NCBI GenBank assembly: GCA_947568835.1
Contig: OX387602.1
Span: forward strand, 4,930,570 to 4,994,569
DNA: 64,000 bases
Direction: 5' to 3'
Origin: Protonemura montana
Taxonomy: Eukaryota > Arthropoda > Insecta > Plecoptera > Nemouridae
Shown: piece by piece, positions 23,051 to 35,308 of the stretch
Position numbering within the stretch: the first letter of the stretch is position 1
Layout: each line of letters begins with the position of its first letter
Notes under the pieces: model-generated
What the model was told of the DNA's origin: nothing
What the model saw: only the letters and a program-made list of their open reading frames with translations
Databases searched by the model: none
Translations under genes and position numbers: made by a program

Positions 23051-24530
23051 GCCAAAAACGCTGCCTCCTCTCACGCCTCCAATATTTATTTTATCGAAAA
23101 TAAAAAAAAAGTACTTTTAGAGAATTGTCTAAACTATTAAACGATAATAAGTCGCATTCTGTCCTTTGTTTCCTGTAGGCTGTAGGGGTTGTTACACATT
23201 TGCCATTTTGCGTAATTTAACATTGGTCTTATGGAGAGCATTAAAAACGCCAACCCCTCTAACGCCTCCAATATTTATTTTATCGAAAATAAAAAAAAAG
23301 TACTTTTAGAGAATTGTCTGAACTATTGAATGATAATAAGTCGCAATCTGTCCTTTGTTTCCTGTAGGCTGTAGGTGTTGTTACACATTTGCCATTTTGC
23401 GTAATTTAACATTGGTCTTATGGAGAGCATTAAAAACGCCAACCCCTCTAACGCCTCCAATATTTATTTTATCGAAAATAAAAAAAAAGTACTTTTAGAT
23501 AATTGTCTGAACTATTGAATGATAATAAGTCGCATTCTGTCCTTTGTTTCCTGTAGGCTGTAGGGGTTGTTACACATTTGCCATTTTGCGTAATTTAACA
23601 TTGGTCTTACGGAGAGCATTAAAAACGCCAACCCCTCTAACGCCTCCAATATTTATTTGATCGAAAATCAAAAAAAAGTACTTTTAGATAATTGTCTGAA
23701 CTATTGAATGATAATAAGTCGCATTCTGTCCTTTGTTTCCTGTAGGCTGTAGGGGTTGTTACACATTTGCCATTTTGCGTAATTTATCGTTGGTCTTATG
23801 GGGAGCATTAAAAACGCCAACCCCTCTAACGCCTCCAATATTTATTTTATCGAAAATCAAAAAAAAGTACTTTTAGATAATTGTCTGAACTATTGAATGA
23901 TAATAAGTCGCATTCTGTCCTTTGTTTCCTGTAGGCTGTAGGGGTTGTTACACATTTGCCATTTTGCGTAATTTAACATTGGTCTTATGGGGAGCATTAA
24001 AAACGCCAACCCCTCTAACGCCTCCAATATTTATTTTATCGAAAATCAAAAAAAAGTACTTTTAGATAATTGTCTGAACTATTGAATGATAATAAGTCGC
24101 ATTCTGTCCTTTGTTTCCTGTAGGCTGTAGGGGTTGTTACACATTTGCCATTTTGCGTAATTTAACATTAGTCTTATGGGGAGCATTAAAAACGCCAACC
24201 CCTCTAACGCCTCCAATATTTATTTTATCGAAAATAAAAAAAAAGTACTTTTAGATAATTGTCTGAACTATGGAATGATAATAAGTCGCATTCTGTTCTT
24301 TGTTTCCTGTAGGCTGTAGGGGTTGTTACACATTTGCCATTTTGCGTAATTTAACATTGGTCTTATGGGGAGCATTAAAAACGCCAACCCCTCTAACGCC
24401 TCCAATATTTATTTTATCGAAAATAAAAAAAAAGTACTTTTAGATAATTGTCTGAACTATTGAATGATAATAAGTCGCACTCTGTACTTAGCTTCCTGTA
24501 GGCTGTAGAGCTTGTTACACATTGGCTACT
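23051..24530. repeat. 189-bp satellite array, about 8 copies
   Basis: The word TTAAAAACGC recurs at 23241, 23430, 23619, 23808, 23997, 24186 and 24375, exactly 189 bp apart each time, with a diverged first unit from about 23051 and a diverged end after 24485. Each unit contains a CGCCTCCAATATTTATTTT block, an A-tract, AAGTACTTTTAGATAATTG and TTCCTGTAGGCTGTAGG. Inner copies differ at only a few bases (for example AAAATCAAAA or AAAATAAAAA), while edge copies are more diverged, as expected from unequal exchange. No frame is open through the unit. Confidence 0.95.
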
Positions 24531-24917
24531 TTGGAGAGCAAATCCGTACATGCCTCCCTATATAATGCGCTTTAAGACGTAGTCACGTCAAAATATTATT
24601 GTGCAAAAAGTAATTTATTTCAAAACTCAAGAGTTGCATATTTGTAAATCGGCCTATTAGATTTTGTTTAAATCGATTTTGACGAATTTTTTTAGATTCT
24701 TTCAAAACTTCAAAAGTCGATTACTTCCAAAGTTTTTAACCTAACTTTACCAAAATGTGCACACATATTGATCCTGTTAAGATATATCGTGTCTAATAAT
24801 TTCAGGTCAGTAAGTTGTTTCATTCTTTTTTATCACCGATTGTAAGTGATTTTTAGTGATTTTTAGTCGATTTTGTGCTACATAAATTCATCACTAATTC
24901 ACACACTTGAATTGCAG

Positions 24918-25007
24918 AGCAGGGCCTCGTTGTGATGACAAGTAAAGGGAATTCGACCGAATGGTTCGGCGTGTTCACCGAATTCAAGCAACACTACGCT
25001 GGGTCAG
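24918..25007 (+). CDS. Orphan exon-like block
   Basis: After the acceptor TTGAATTGCAG a GC-richer 90-base block is open in one frame, reading QGLVVMTSKGNSTEWFGVF and then TEFKQHYAGS, and ends at a donor CAG/GTATTG. It stands alone: no exons in matching phase were recognised nearby, and AT-rich repeat DNA surrounds it. It may be an exon of a gene with very long introns, a pseudo-exon, or chance. No family is recognised. Confidence 0.3.
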
Positions 25008-25109
25008 GTATTGGATGGATGATCATCATAAATATGTCCAATTCTGTTTTGGGAGAGAGGTGAAAGGATGAAAGTTAGTACAGCAACTTTATTCGCCTTG
25101 CTTATCACC

Positions 25110-25350
25110 CACTCAGGAGCATGCATTTATGGAGGAATCCTGTTGTTCGCGTTGTACCGTCCTTCGGAAGAAACGTTAAGCCGGTGGTCCCCTTGGTGCT
25201 CTTCGACAGGAGTAGGCTGCGTGCCAGCACCTGGTTTGCCCTCCTCCCGTCTAGGCTGGGTTAATCACATCTGCTCATCCATCGACGCCATCAGACCAGT
25301 GCCACATGGCCAGATGTTAAAACAGTGTCGTTAAACCCCAATAACTATCA
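25110..25350 (-). repeat. Dispersed repeat copy B
   Basis: On the minus strand this copy reads, in order, a GGGGTTTAACGACACTG head, a CCAGCCTAGACGGGAGGAGG block, TCCTGTCGAAGAGCACCAAG, GGGGACCACCGGCTTAACG and ACGGTACAACGCGAACAACA. It matches 36745-36985 closely and 2430-2650 more weakly. The GTCGTTAAAC end also occurs alone at 16900 and 52915. Probably a SINE or other short non-autonomous retroelement. Confidence 0.7.
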
Positions 25351-26681
25351 TCAAGAAATTAGCTGGAAGTATTCTCTACAACAAACTACAGAACCGCTAA
25401 ATAACGAGAAGAACTGATTAACAAATTCCATGACAAGGAAGTTGGTTGTTTCTGAGTTTTAGTACCAGGCAGAACACGAATACGACCCTGATGTTTGATT
25501 GCTATGCAAGAACAAGTAATTTTTTATGAAATTTTCTTTACTTAGCATTCAAAACTCATTTCACTCAGTTAAAGGGCAAAAAACATAATCACCAGACATG
25601 ACTTCTTTTGTGTCTTCCCATAGAGCCAAGGAGGTGAATAACTTGATGGGACAAAGAACTTTTTTTAAACAAACATACAATTAAAAGATATACATGACAA
25701 TCAAATTTATTTTGTATACAATTTTTTTGTACAACAAACAATAGTTTTTATACAAGTTTCAATAATGATATTCATTATTTAAGAACATTTTCTTCTATAT
25801 TTTGTTCATCCTTTTGTAAGACTTAAATAAAATAAGGTGTAAATAGATAATTTTTAACAGTAAGTAATATTTATATGTGAATCCCAATTGGTAAGTTACC
25901 CAAAGCACATGTGCATTGATGTCAAGTCTACAGTCTCATAAGAAAATCAAGAAATACAAGGTACGTTTCTATCGCACGTAGAAACAGGTGTGTGCATTTA
26001 ACTTTTCTTGAAATTTTACCACTGTTAGAACCCCTTGTGGGTCAAAATTGGTCACTCGGATTTCCACTTTAAATATTGGAATATACAGTACGTTTTTTCT
26101 CGATTTTTGAAGATTTGCCCATAATGTGCCTCTGGGGTATTTGGATGGGCTATTTGGATTTTGCATTAACATAATACATATATGCCACTATATTGATTTA
26201 AGAATTAAAACAGAAATGACTTTTCTAATTTTAATTTTTGACACATTTTTGACACTCCTCGAAATCTAATTCCCACCCCCCTCTCTCTTGCAGGATTTCT
26301 TTCATCACTCGGATTCCCACTTCAAATATTAGATACGTAATTCAAGACAAAAAATTCAAAATGCAAGAAACAAAACGGTCTTTACAAATGGTGTATATTT
26401 GTTTATAACTGCTTGCTTTTTTTCAAAACATTTATTTTTTAAATTATCTGGTCAAAATGCTGTGAGGGTTTGTAGCCCTGCAGCCCTCCTTCACAAACCA
26501 CCCCTGATTGTGAGCAAAAAGTAAAAACCTACGACATTTTCAGTTTCGAATCAAACACCATGTTCTTTTCTTTTAAGGCCTTGGCACTTGAATCATCTTA
26601 TTCTCCAATCAATCTCTTTATTATCAATTCTTAAATCAATCCTATTTGTGGGACAGTCTCATTGGTAATGCATGTGCCTCA
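25350..26681. other. Spacer before GEMIN8, no gene seen
   Basis: AT-rich. At 25546-25575 the words TACTTAGCATTCAAAACTCA resemble the arm of the foldback repeat at 40513-40610. No coding frame or RNA is supported. Confidence 0.45.
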
Positions 26682-27383
26682 CTACAAATTCAGTGGGATA
26701 TTAGGCCACAACTGAGGTTTTGCTTTCTCAACAAAACGCTCAAAAGTGAGCTGCATCGATGTTTCCATGGCCATTATTGTTGGAGCGTTCTTACCATAGA
26801 AGAGAGAGCCTTCCATCATACCATTATTAGCATTGGGAAAATCACAACATTCATTTTCATGTGTGCGGGCCACAACTTGTAAACGTTCAGCATCTCGAAG
26901 TTCTTTCATTTCCTGCTTGTGTTTCATACTTTGCTGAAAAAATGCAAGCATTTCTTCATTTACTTCAAACACAAGTGATTCACCATCAGTTTCCTCCTCG
27001 ATGTCTTGTTCATCTTCATCGTTGGTTTCTACATACGGGACTGAATTGGGCAAATACTCTTCACCAGCGCTGTTCACGTCTGTGTTCATTTTTTCAACAT
27101 AGTCCATCAATAATGAGTTTTGACATTCTACTGCCAGAGCACGAGATTTCCAGTAGGCAACTTGGTGGCGCCCTTGCCAATCCATAACTTGACGGTAGTT
27201 CCGCCAGAACCAGTTGCTTTGAGGGGGCATGAGAGAAGAGCTGGTAAATCCTGATGACGCCCCATGTTCATTCAACGTGTGTGCCACTCTGCTGCCACCA
27301 GATGACCTAGTGTTTCTACTGCGATTCCATCTATGCTTCTTTTTTCGCCGGTTTCTCTTCGATTTGGTGCTTTGATTGTCCAT
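26682..27383 (-). CDS. GEMIN8: Gem-associated protein 8 (SMN complex)
   Basis: A single open exon of 233 codons; the ATG chosen (27383) gives MDNQSTKSKRN, and the frame is open three codons further upstream but only to a TTG. Features match Gemin8: a basic N-terminus, a Trp-rich segment near residue 60 (NWFWRNYRQVMDWQ), an acidic middle (EDEQDIEEETDGESL), a helical segment with Gln/Lys/Arg, and the diagnostic C-terminus (AMETSMQLTFERFVEKAKPQ then LWPNIPLNL). Gemin8 joins the Gemin6-Gemin7 pair to SMN in the complex that loads Sm proteins on snRNAs in the cytoplasm. Length is close to the usual 240. The lack of introns is notable, since neighbours have six or more; it could be a retrocopy or simply a compact gene. 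No frameshift or stop is seen, so it looks functional. Confidence 0.88.
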   Translation of the reverse strand: MDNQSTKSKRNRRKKKHRWNRSRNTRSSGGSRVAHTLNEHGASSGFTSSSLMPPQSNWFWRNYRQVMDWQGRHQVAYWKSRALAVECQNSLLMDYVEKMNTDVNSAGEEYLPNSVPYVETNDEDEQDIEEETDGESLVFEVNEEMLAFFQQSMKHKQEMKELRDAERLQVVARTHENECCDFPNANNGMMEGSLFYGKNAPTIMAMETSMQLTFERFVEKAKPQLWPNIPLNL

Positions 27384-28527
27384 TCCACTCAATTGTCCCT
27401 TGCCTTAACCTCAAACAAATTCAAAGTTTAGAATTCTAGCGTGATTTCGAAATGCTTCGTAGTAAAAAAAAAGAGTCACGTCCAATGTCAAATTAGAGAA
27501 TCTATTAACCTTCTGTCTAGTTGCCGATATTACAAGGAATAGAAATGAATTGAGCACAATGCATAACGCACGGCAAACTCACGTCGCAGCCATGGACACC
27601 GTGGCTATGCGCACAAATGTCACTATGCCTTGACGTCTATCTATCACCACATCCAAAAACTGGACATTTAAGGAAATGTTTTTCCACCTAGAGAACAAAA
27701 ATGGGAGAACCACCCCTAGCACTCCGCACAATAAATAATAATACGCTCAGTATTTTGGCCAGTGAAATCATAAGCATTTCCCAGAAAGTGCAATGGCTGA
27801 TGCAGCCGAGTGGGCAATATCGCAAGTGATGATGCTAGAAATTAATGCTTTTGAAAAATAAATGATCGGATTTGGATCAGATGGTTGCAGGGTCACATGT
27901 ATTTATCCCATATATGCAAATGGTTGCATATTTGTATTCTTCTTTTTTTGGGAAATGACAATGTACAGAGTAATTGTATGAGCCATATAGTAAGTATTGT
28001 AAAAACTTTTTAGGTAATTATTTATTATTTCAACCAACCAACACTACACCTTGAGGGGATTTAAAGGTGTGACTTTTTTCCCGTGGAGAATCAACATTGA
28101 CATCCACACACAAAATTGGATCCACATTGAGATCATCTCACGACAAGAACTTGCATCCGGACAGGAGTATTATTTGGCTGGAATAAGGTGTTCAACTTGA
28201 TAATGATACCGCTGAAATGAAGAGTGAATTTTCACCTGCCACGCTAAATTTCAGTTCGTGTCCACTTTTTGCCCCTTTCATCCACCCCTATTGAAAGACC
28301 GATCTCCCAAATGTATAAAGTCCAAAGAAAACCATATACCTCTGAAATAATGGCCCTATATTTTACAGCTATTTAAATAAACCAAAACCAACTCTGCCTA
28401 AAGAAGTCATCTTACAGCTCTTGCAGTTTTAGTCAGGGTCTTATTCAATTTAGGGTGGACTAGCTGTGAGCAAGTCATGCACTACAGTGGAACTGCAGTT
28501 GCACCATGTGTTCTGACAAAATCTTGG
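27384..28527. other. Spacer between GEMIN8 and HGH1
   Basis: The 5' flank of GEMIN8 and 3' flank of HGH1. No further gene is seen; short imperfect inverted words occur near 28045-28070 (ACACCTTGAG...AAGGTGT). Confidence 0.4.
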
Positions 28528-31500
28528 TTACGTGTCTTTAATAAAATCTTCATCCATTTTGTGAAACTTCTCCTGGAGGTCGGTGGGCACTTCAACGTTT
28601 AACAGGTTCTGGTGGTCTTCCCCAATCTCGTCTTCGGTCCTAGAAACAAAGTTTATTGTTAATTACAGAAGAATTGAGGCACTGATGGCTGATTTTCCCA
28701 ACCACATTTGAATCTTCCTTAAGCAGGGGAGGTTTTTGAGAAAAATTGTCTTTTTCCATTTAACCAACTCTCTGAAAGATTTGAAGTAGGATTTGAAACA
28801 TGCTTGATTAAGTCTTGCTCTCCACTGGATTTGCACCATCTCCAAGAGTTAGCGCTCCCATCCAAACATGCAATCACTATCTGTCAATATGTTTTCCAAT
28901 TGCACCATCGAGATTATTGGAGAAAGAAAAGTGCACAGAGAGCGACCTGAGAGAAAGGAATTCTGCCAGTTGTTCAGGCAAAAAGAGCACAGGAACATTT
29001 TCACATGCCCGGTTGAAAACGCAGATTGACCATGGCAGCCAGTCGAATGCGCCAAGTGATACGTCCTCTAAATAATGGTAACTTGCAAAATTCTGTCGAT
29101 CTAAACATGGGAGTAGTACAACCATTGTAGCCAGCCATTTTGTAACATTGTAGCTATTCAATAAACAAAGGTGTTAGTGGTTGTGTGTTTTCTATCTAAG
29201 TTAAAGATTATTTTGAATTAATAATAAAGCAGGATGGAAATCTGGAATTTGCCAAGAGAACCTAGTTTCTAAATTTAGTAACTTGACATGTAAATCTTAG
29301 AATAATATCAACGTACAATAAATAATAATTGTTAATAGAATCAAAAAAACAAGTCAAAAAATGGGGGACACAAAATCATACCTCTAGCCCGACAGGGAGG
29401 GCAAGAAAAGTGAGGAACTAACCTGATGAGGAGGTCAACAACGTTCTCGCAGCAGAGCAGAACGGCGCGGTCCTTCTCGACCTTGTGCAGCTCACGCAGG
29501 ATCAGGTAAACGTTACGCTTGCGTAGCACCTCCCGGCACGCCCTCGTCCCGCACAGCTTTAAACAAAACCAGCAAAGTTATCTTTAGATCCAGTTACGAG
29601 TTTTATGTATAACCATAGATTCAATCAATGTCAGTAGATATTTTGCATAGAAAAGGCTTCCCAATTTAAGTTACAGATTAATCTGGGTAGTGAGGAGCTA
29701 CCTGTACAAAGTCTGTACACTGAAGTCTGAATCTCGAACGTAACGAAAGATTTCTCTTTAGATTAACTTACTATTCTCTGGTAGTGCCAGCGACGGGTAA
29801 GAGTGAGTCATTTAGAAGTACTTTACAGACTTACCCCAAAAGGGGATTGTATTTTTCAGCATGCATTTGTTGGCTCTTATTTAAGTATCATTTTAATACA
29901 TATAATAATAATAAATATAAAATAATATAAATAATAAAAATAATAATAATAATAAATATTTATGTATTATAGTTAGATACAATATTGAATATAATAACAA
30001 TGCATATATATAATATATTGTACATAGGGTTGTATCGTACTGTTCATATATCATGTTCTCAATTCTATCAACAATAAACAAAATAAATAAAAAAAAAAAT
30101 ATTTTTAACTTAAAAAAAAAAAGTAAAACCACTAAGATTGGTGTACAATTTTGCATCTCTTACCGACTCCTAGACACAAACCAGACTCATTAATAGAGAA
30201 CCGAGAGTGTAAAACACAATTCACTGTCAGTATCACCTGTTGCAGACACTCCAGCAGCATTTTGCGCACGTCAGGGTCAACTTCACGCTGTTTGTCAGGA
30301 GGCAGGTACTGCAGCTCGATCGGTAATGACTCGTTGTCTTCGTCGTCAAACTCCTCGGGCCCGGCCAGCGGCAGCAAGATCCGCGGCAATATATCAGCCT
30401 CCTCGCTTACTAAATGCAGGTGGCTTGCTGAGCGGAAAAAAAGGGGGTAAGTGCTTGTATTAATTATGAGAGGACCTGGTTCTGGCTTCATTTTTGCATA
30501 GATTGCAAGGAAAAAGGAACAAGTTATCTGACTTACACTTTTTTCAAAAATTGTGATTTGTTTACTTGGTAATGGTGAGCTTTGATATCTAGTGACAGTA
30601 ATTACCGGCTTGAAAACAGCAGTTGCGTATTATCCCAACGACTCCGCCTCGCCTGATGTCGGAAGCCAAGTATTCGGTGAACGGCACTAACTTCTGCAGC
30701 AGGAGAAGATCGTCCGCAAGCAGCCGCCTTTGGGTGAAGTCAGAAATTAGTTCCAGTTCAAAAAATTACTGTCCCTCCACTTGGGGCTGCATTTGCATCA
30801 ACGCAAGGGTATCGACAGCGCATTTTTTTTCTACTGGAAATGTCACTTGGGCTTATCTCTTACGTGACCTAGAAATCTCCTAAAAGTCTCCTCTTTCATA
30901 TAGGTTTTCATATAGTTGTAGGTATGAAGTATTTTTGCTTCAGCTTTTAGTCTCAGATTAGTCTCTAGATTTAGTCTCGTTCAAATAGTGAGACGTCACG
31001 ACTAAGCCAATCATTGAGGAAATATTGAACAAATATATTTTATAATTATCTGTTGTACAAGATTATGTGCTATTGTAATATTGTTTCTATTGCACTGATG
31101 TACAATGGAAAATCAGTTGACATAAGGATTCTAATCGGTCCAAGAAGGACTAAGCCGTCTGAAAATAATTTCTCACTCACTTCCTCACTCTCTCGGTTTG
31201 GCTGAGATTAGAGAGAAATGGCGCCACATAATGTAGATAGGAACCACCTTTGTTATAGCTTGTATTTGAGCAGAGTTCAACTAGTTTTTCAACAGTCACT
31301 TCAGAACTATCAACTTGTCTCATCTGAAATGCAGAAACACGGTACATTAGACTAGTTGATCACCATGAGAGTGGAAGTGAATGGTAGTTTGCCAAATAAA
31401 GAAAATTAAAATCTGGGAATATACAAAAAATGGCACGGTTACGCACAACTCTTTCGGCAAGCCCGTCTGGTCGCGATAAGTTGCTTAATGTCATGGCTGC

Positions 31501-31934
31501 AGGGTCTGCATTTGGAGAGTTGGGATCCAGAACAACCGCGAGTGCTGCTTTAACAACACTTGGCTCGAATATTAGTAGTAACCGGGCGCCCTCCTCTTCG
31601 GCGGATATGTTGACCAGTGTACGGAGGGCATCACGGCTGGATGAGACAAGCCTGGTCAAAGCAGGGATCAGACCTGCTCGTTCAAGCAGAAGTTTTCGGC
31701 CCGCTAATGTTCCAGTTAAACCTAAATCCATCAAGCGAACGTTACACATGGTTACACACTGCTTTGAAGGATAGAAAAGGCAACATAACCTATATCAAAC
31801 ACGTTGCATGATGTTGTTGAGATTAGGCACCTTTATTATTTACCTTTAATATATTCCAATGATATGGCCTGCAAGTCTGGTCGGGAGCCTGGCTCAAGAA
31901 ACTTAATCATCTCAGAAAGAGAAGTTCCCTCCAT
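28528..31934 (-). CDS. HGH1: Protein HGH1 homolog (eEF2-folding chaperone adaptor)
   Basis: Exons, from the 5' end: 31844-31934, 31447-31721, 31181-31323, 30606-30727, 30237-30427, 29423-29556, 28528-28639; phases agree and give 355 residues (human HGH1 390). It starts MEGTSLSEMIKFLEPGSRPD and shows armadillo-type helices (ALTRLVSSSRDALRTLVNIS; PFLSNLSQTERV). Conserved HGH1 phrases include GVVGIIRNCCF, the acidic LLPLAGPEEFDDEDNESLP, DKQREVDPDVRKMLLECL and the C-terminal CREVLRKRNVYLILRELHK. HGH1 recognises elongation factor 2 during synthesis and recruits the TRiC/CCT and Hsp90 chaperones in the cytosol. The second exon ends at a GTGCGT donor (phase 0), the only splice site here that is less standard; the alternative GTAACC four bases later would bring a stop. 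Identification is firm. Confidence 0.92.
29885..30125. repeat. AT-rich low-complexity tract in HGH1 intron
   Basis: About 240 bases of ATA/ATAATA/AAT simple sequence lie in the intron between HGH1 exons 5 and 6. The long open frame on the minus strand here (Phe/Tyr/Leu/Ile-rich) is an effect of composition. Confidence 0.8.
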
Positions 31935-32391
31935 TTAAAAGGGTTGTTGCACGCGTGCACCTTCCTGTCAAAACACAATAACCTGGTCTGGCCCAGTCTG
32001 GCCTTGAGCTAGCCTGCATCTAAAATCCTTTTTATCACAAGCTATCAGTTGGATGTTTTCAGTAAACATTTTCAACCCCAAGAACGTTAAGAAAGTTTTG
32101 CCTTACTAAGATATAATATTTGCAGAACTTCTGTGAGTATGCACACACTATTTACACTGGCAGTAAGACTCAAGTACACATAGCAAGATATACGCGCCAA
32201 AATATTACACATAAACAACGTGAAGATGTACAGACTAATGCAGAATACTATATTTGGTCATAAAATACTGGGACTTAATAAAAACAATTCTGCTGAGATT
32301 TCAAAAAACTTTATCATAATATAACCATAGTCAACACCTGGGTATTACACAAAATATTCAACAGGTAGATCAACTGAGTTCATGCCTTTAC
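31935..32391. other. Spacer between HGH1 and BRIX1
   Basis: This holds the 5' flank of HGH1 and the 3' end of BRIX1, both on the minus strand. No separate gene is seen. Confidence 0.5.
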
Positions 32392-35308
32392 TCAGTGGTT
32401 CCTATTCTTCATAAAGTGTTTGCTCTTCTTCTTCATCTTTTTTGGGCCCTCAGCTTTCAGACGGATGTCACTCGTCTCTTTATCCTCGAAAGGAAGCTCT
32501 TCCGCAAAGATTTCGTCCAGCTTGTTCAGCCCGTATGACGTTTCTGGCCTAGTGGCTTCTCGATGCAACTCTTGATCCACCTTGCCCATGTACTTTCCGC
32601 TGGCTTGTTTGGCTAGCAGTTGGCGGCGCTGGTAAAACAAAAGAAAACTTTAACACATGCTTGGCTCACACAAAAAATGAAGACAAAGAATGAAATGCAA
32701 ATTTAGTTGTTCTTTACTTTGCATTCAAAACCCAGTTCAAATAGTTTCTGTTAAATCAGCATTTTTTTTCTTTTTCATTTATGGTAAACAGAAATAAGCT
32801 TATAGCCGGTCCTGGGCCAGCATTTTAAGTTAACAATAAATTTATAGAAAAACACTATCAGTTACGTTAATACATGCCAGTCGAATCTCTGGTATCATGA
32901 AAATAACCAAAATCTGAGATAGATTGAACGGTACTTCAAAATATGCATAAAACGGTCCGCTCAACATTTTTTTAAAGTCTATTGTAGATTCGATTGCTGA
33001 CAGAATAGAGAAGAATCAGCACATGGCATGTCACATGCTACTTAAACTCGCATGGAAACCAATTCCCTTATAAATTGCCGACTTGTTGTGAAACGGGGAC
33101 CTGCGATGTGCACAAATTGGTTTGTTAGAGACATCTACACTTTCTCTATTTACTGGCCTAAAGTACATAATTTTTAAGATACTAGAATAACTTGATAGCT
33201 TCCCACTTGTGATTTAGACATTACGGTCTTTGCAATACTGTGGAAAGAGTACTTAGTGTTCATAAAAAAGTTTAATTTTCTTCCCATTGACTGCTTCAGT
33301 TCTATCAATAAAGGTTCCCCCAAATCCCAGTCTTTTCTGGTTGTACCTTGCCCAGGCATACTGGATTATCCAGAGCAGGAAGTTAGTTAATAACTGATGA
33401 AAATTTGTTTGGTGAGTGGGGACGATTAACTCTTGAGTGAGAATTGTGGTGAATTGGGATGGAGAGAACGTGCCGGATATATGTGAATTTGGGAGTTAAC
33501 GTTACAAGGAAACAAATTGTTACTGGGAGTGTTCAAGATGGCATTGATTAGCAATGCAATTTCTTCAACACTAACTTCACACTCCAGAAAGTTTCCTGCT
33601 CTCTTTACTTTTTCCCAAATACTCAAAATCAACAAGTTCTAATCACATCCAATTCTTAAATAACAAAATAAAGCAGCATATCACCTTGGCTGGTGCCACA
33701 AAATGTGGGTTATCCCAGATTGTGTCTCCCTCGAAGCTTTTGTCAAATATTTTGATGGGATTTACGACAAATCTAGGGCCTGAAAGATGATAAATTGCAC
33801 ACATTAGTTTTTAGATCTGCAATAAATGTGTCTTTAAAAATGGCTTGCTTTTGGCAAATTTTTGCCAAATAATTTAGCTTTTCTTACCGATCTCCGCTAG
33901 CGCTCCATCTTCTGAAAGTATCTGGAAATTTCGAACCCAGATACGGTCATCCAGAATGGAGAACGTGAGCACGTGATCCACAAATGGTTGACTTTTTGGA
34001 TGATGATTGGGTGTACCAAACACCTAGAAGATAAAATACATTCATTTATCACATTAATTAATGTATTGTCAAAGTCTGTGCCTTCATTAATAGATCTTGA
34101 GAGAGACTCACTTGAGTGAACAATTCCCTCATAAACTGGTAGTGTGGTTCTCGGTCAAATGATGAATCAAATGATAACAGTGGACGTGACCCTTTTAAGC
34201 AGTTGCCCGTCAGTTTCAGTTCTCCCATGGTATAAACTAAACCAAACAAATGTTACATAAATAAGGAAAAGAAAAATGAAAGTAAGGGAAGGTAACTCAG
34301 TGTTTACCAAATACAATTTGAGCATATTGTATTACGCTGTATTTTTATTTATTTAACTTTAAAATGATTTTGTATTAAAGGACTATGTCTATATTATATT
34401 ATGTAATCAACAGACAATAAAATTTTAATTAAAAAATTTTAATATCTTTTTATTGACAAATAGTTTGAAATTAACATCTAGCTTTGGTAAAAAATCTGCA
34501 AAGAGCAGGGCGCAAGAAAATGATAACCATATGAGATATGAGAATATATAACAATAACAATGTCTATAATAATAGCAATAATATAACATATTTAATTTGA
34601 CAACAATATAATAACAATAATCAACGTCTCATATTGTTCTCTGTGATAGACCAGATAATTTGTAGCTCAAAAATATAGACATAAAAACTTACTATTTTCA
34701 ACAAGAAACTTTACAGATGGTCCAAATGGGATATTTGACATCCACATATACAAATCTCCCGCCTTCCGCCCTTCGAAGAAGAGGCACTTGTTGCAATTGG
34801 CCATTTCACAGATCTAGGACAATAAAATTCAATGAAAGATGTGTGAAGCCATGAAAGTGAGATGCCTCACTCTATTTTAACAACATCAATTTGCAATTGC
34901 CTTACCTCGTTTATTACTGAAAGATCGTCATTTTTTTCCATTTTGCTTTCGGATCGTGTGTGAGGCAACAAAGTTTTTAGGTCTTCGATTAGATGTCGGT
35001 GACGATACCCAATTCCACGTGAAGAAAACACGAGAACACGTTGCTTGTTGGTCCATTTTACCTAAACATGAAGTAAAATAGTGATTGCTTTAAAATGAAC
35101 ACACTGCCCTACTAGCACAATATTTATAGTTGGTGAACTCAGTTCAAAAAGTTTGGTTAGGATTTGGTCCAAGCATGCACGTGTATGAAAATCAACATAC
35201 TTTTTTTGGAATCGGTTCATCAGATGTACGGGTCGAAGCAGGAACCTCGTCTTTATCTTCTTCTTCTTCCGCAATAACCGCCTGCATTTTTCGTTTGCCC
35301 TTACCCAT
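32392..35308 (-). CDS. BRIX1: Ribosome biogenesis protein BRX1 homolog
   Basis: Exons, from the 5' end: 35201-35308, 34906-35061, 34693-34813, 34112-34236, 33888-34023, 33685-33779, 32392-32628; phases agree and give 325 residues (human 353). The product starts MGKGKRKMQAVIAEEEEDKD. The Brix domain is complete: KQRVLVFSSRGIGYRHRHL, CNKCLFFEGRKAGDLYMW, ELKLTGNCLKGSRPLLSFD, FTFSI-type LTFSILDDRIWVRNFQI and FVVNPIKIF. The C-terminus is Lys-rich (KKMKKKSKHF). BRX1 acts in the nucleolus in early assembly of the 60S subunit, with EBP2 and other Brix-family factors. The tail is shorter than in human. The intron at 32629-33684 carries a repeat (CATTCAAAACCCAGTTCAAA at about 32721) shared with 40580-40605. 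Identification is firm. Confidence 0.93.
32705..32756. repeat. Half of a dispersed foldback repeat in BRIX1 intron
   Basis: GCATTCAAAACCCAGTTCAA and ATAGTTTCTGTT match the right arm of the hairpin at 40576-40610, with shared flank (AGTTGTTCTTTACTTT). Only one arm is present here. Confidence 0.6.

Noticed and set aside
21645-24530. Possible CRISPR-like array
   Set aside because: Units are directly adjacent with no unique spacers, and the genome is eukaryotic; they are tandem satellites.
29893-30156. Phe/Tyr/Leu-rich 87-codon frame on the minus strand
   Set aside because: It runs through AT simple sequence in an HGH1 intron.
35062-35274. 70-codon minus-strand frame over the first BRIX1 intron
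   Set aside because: Out-of-frame reading over exon 1 and intron of BRIX1.
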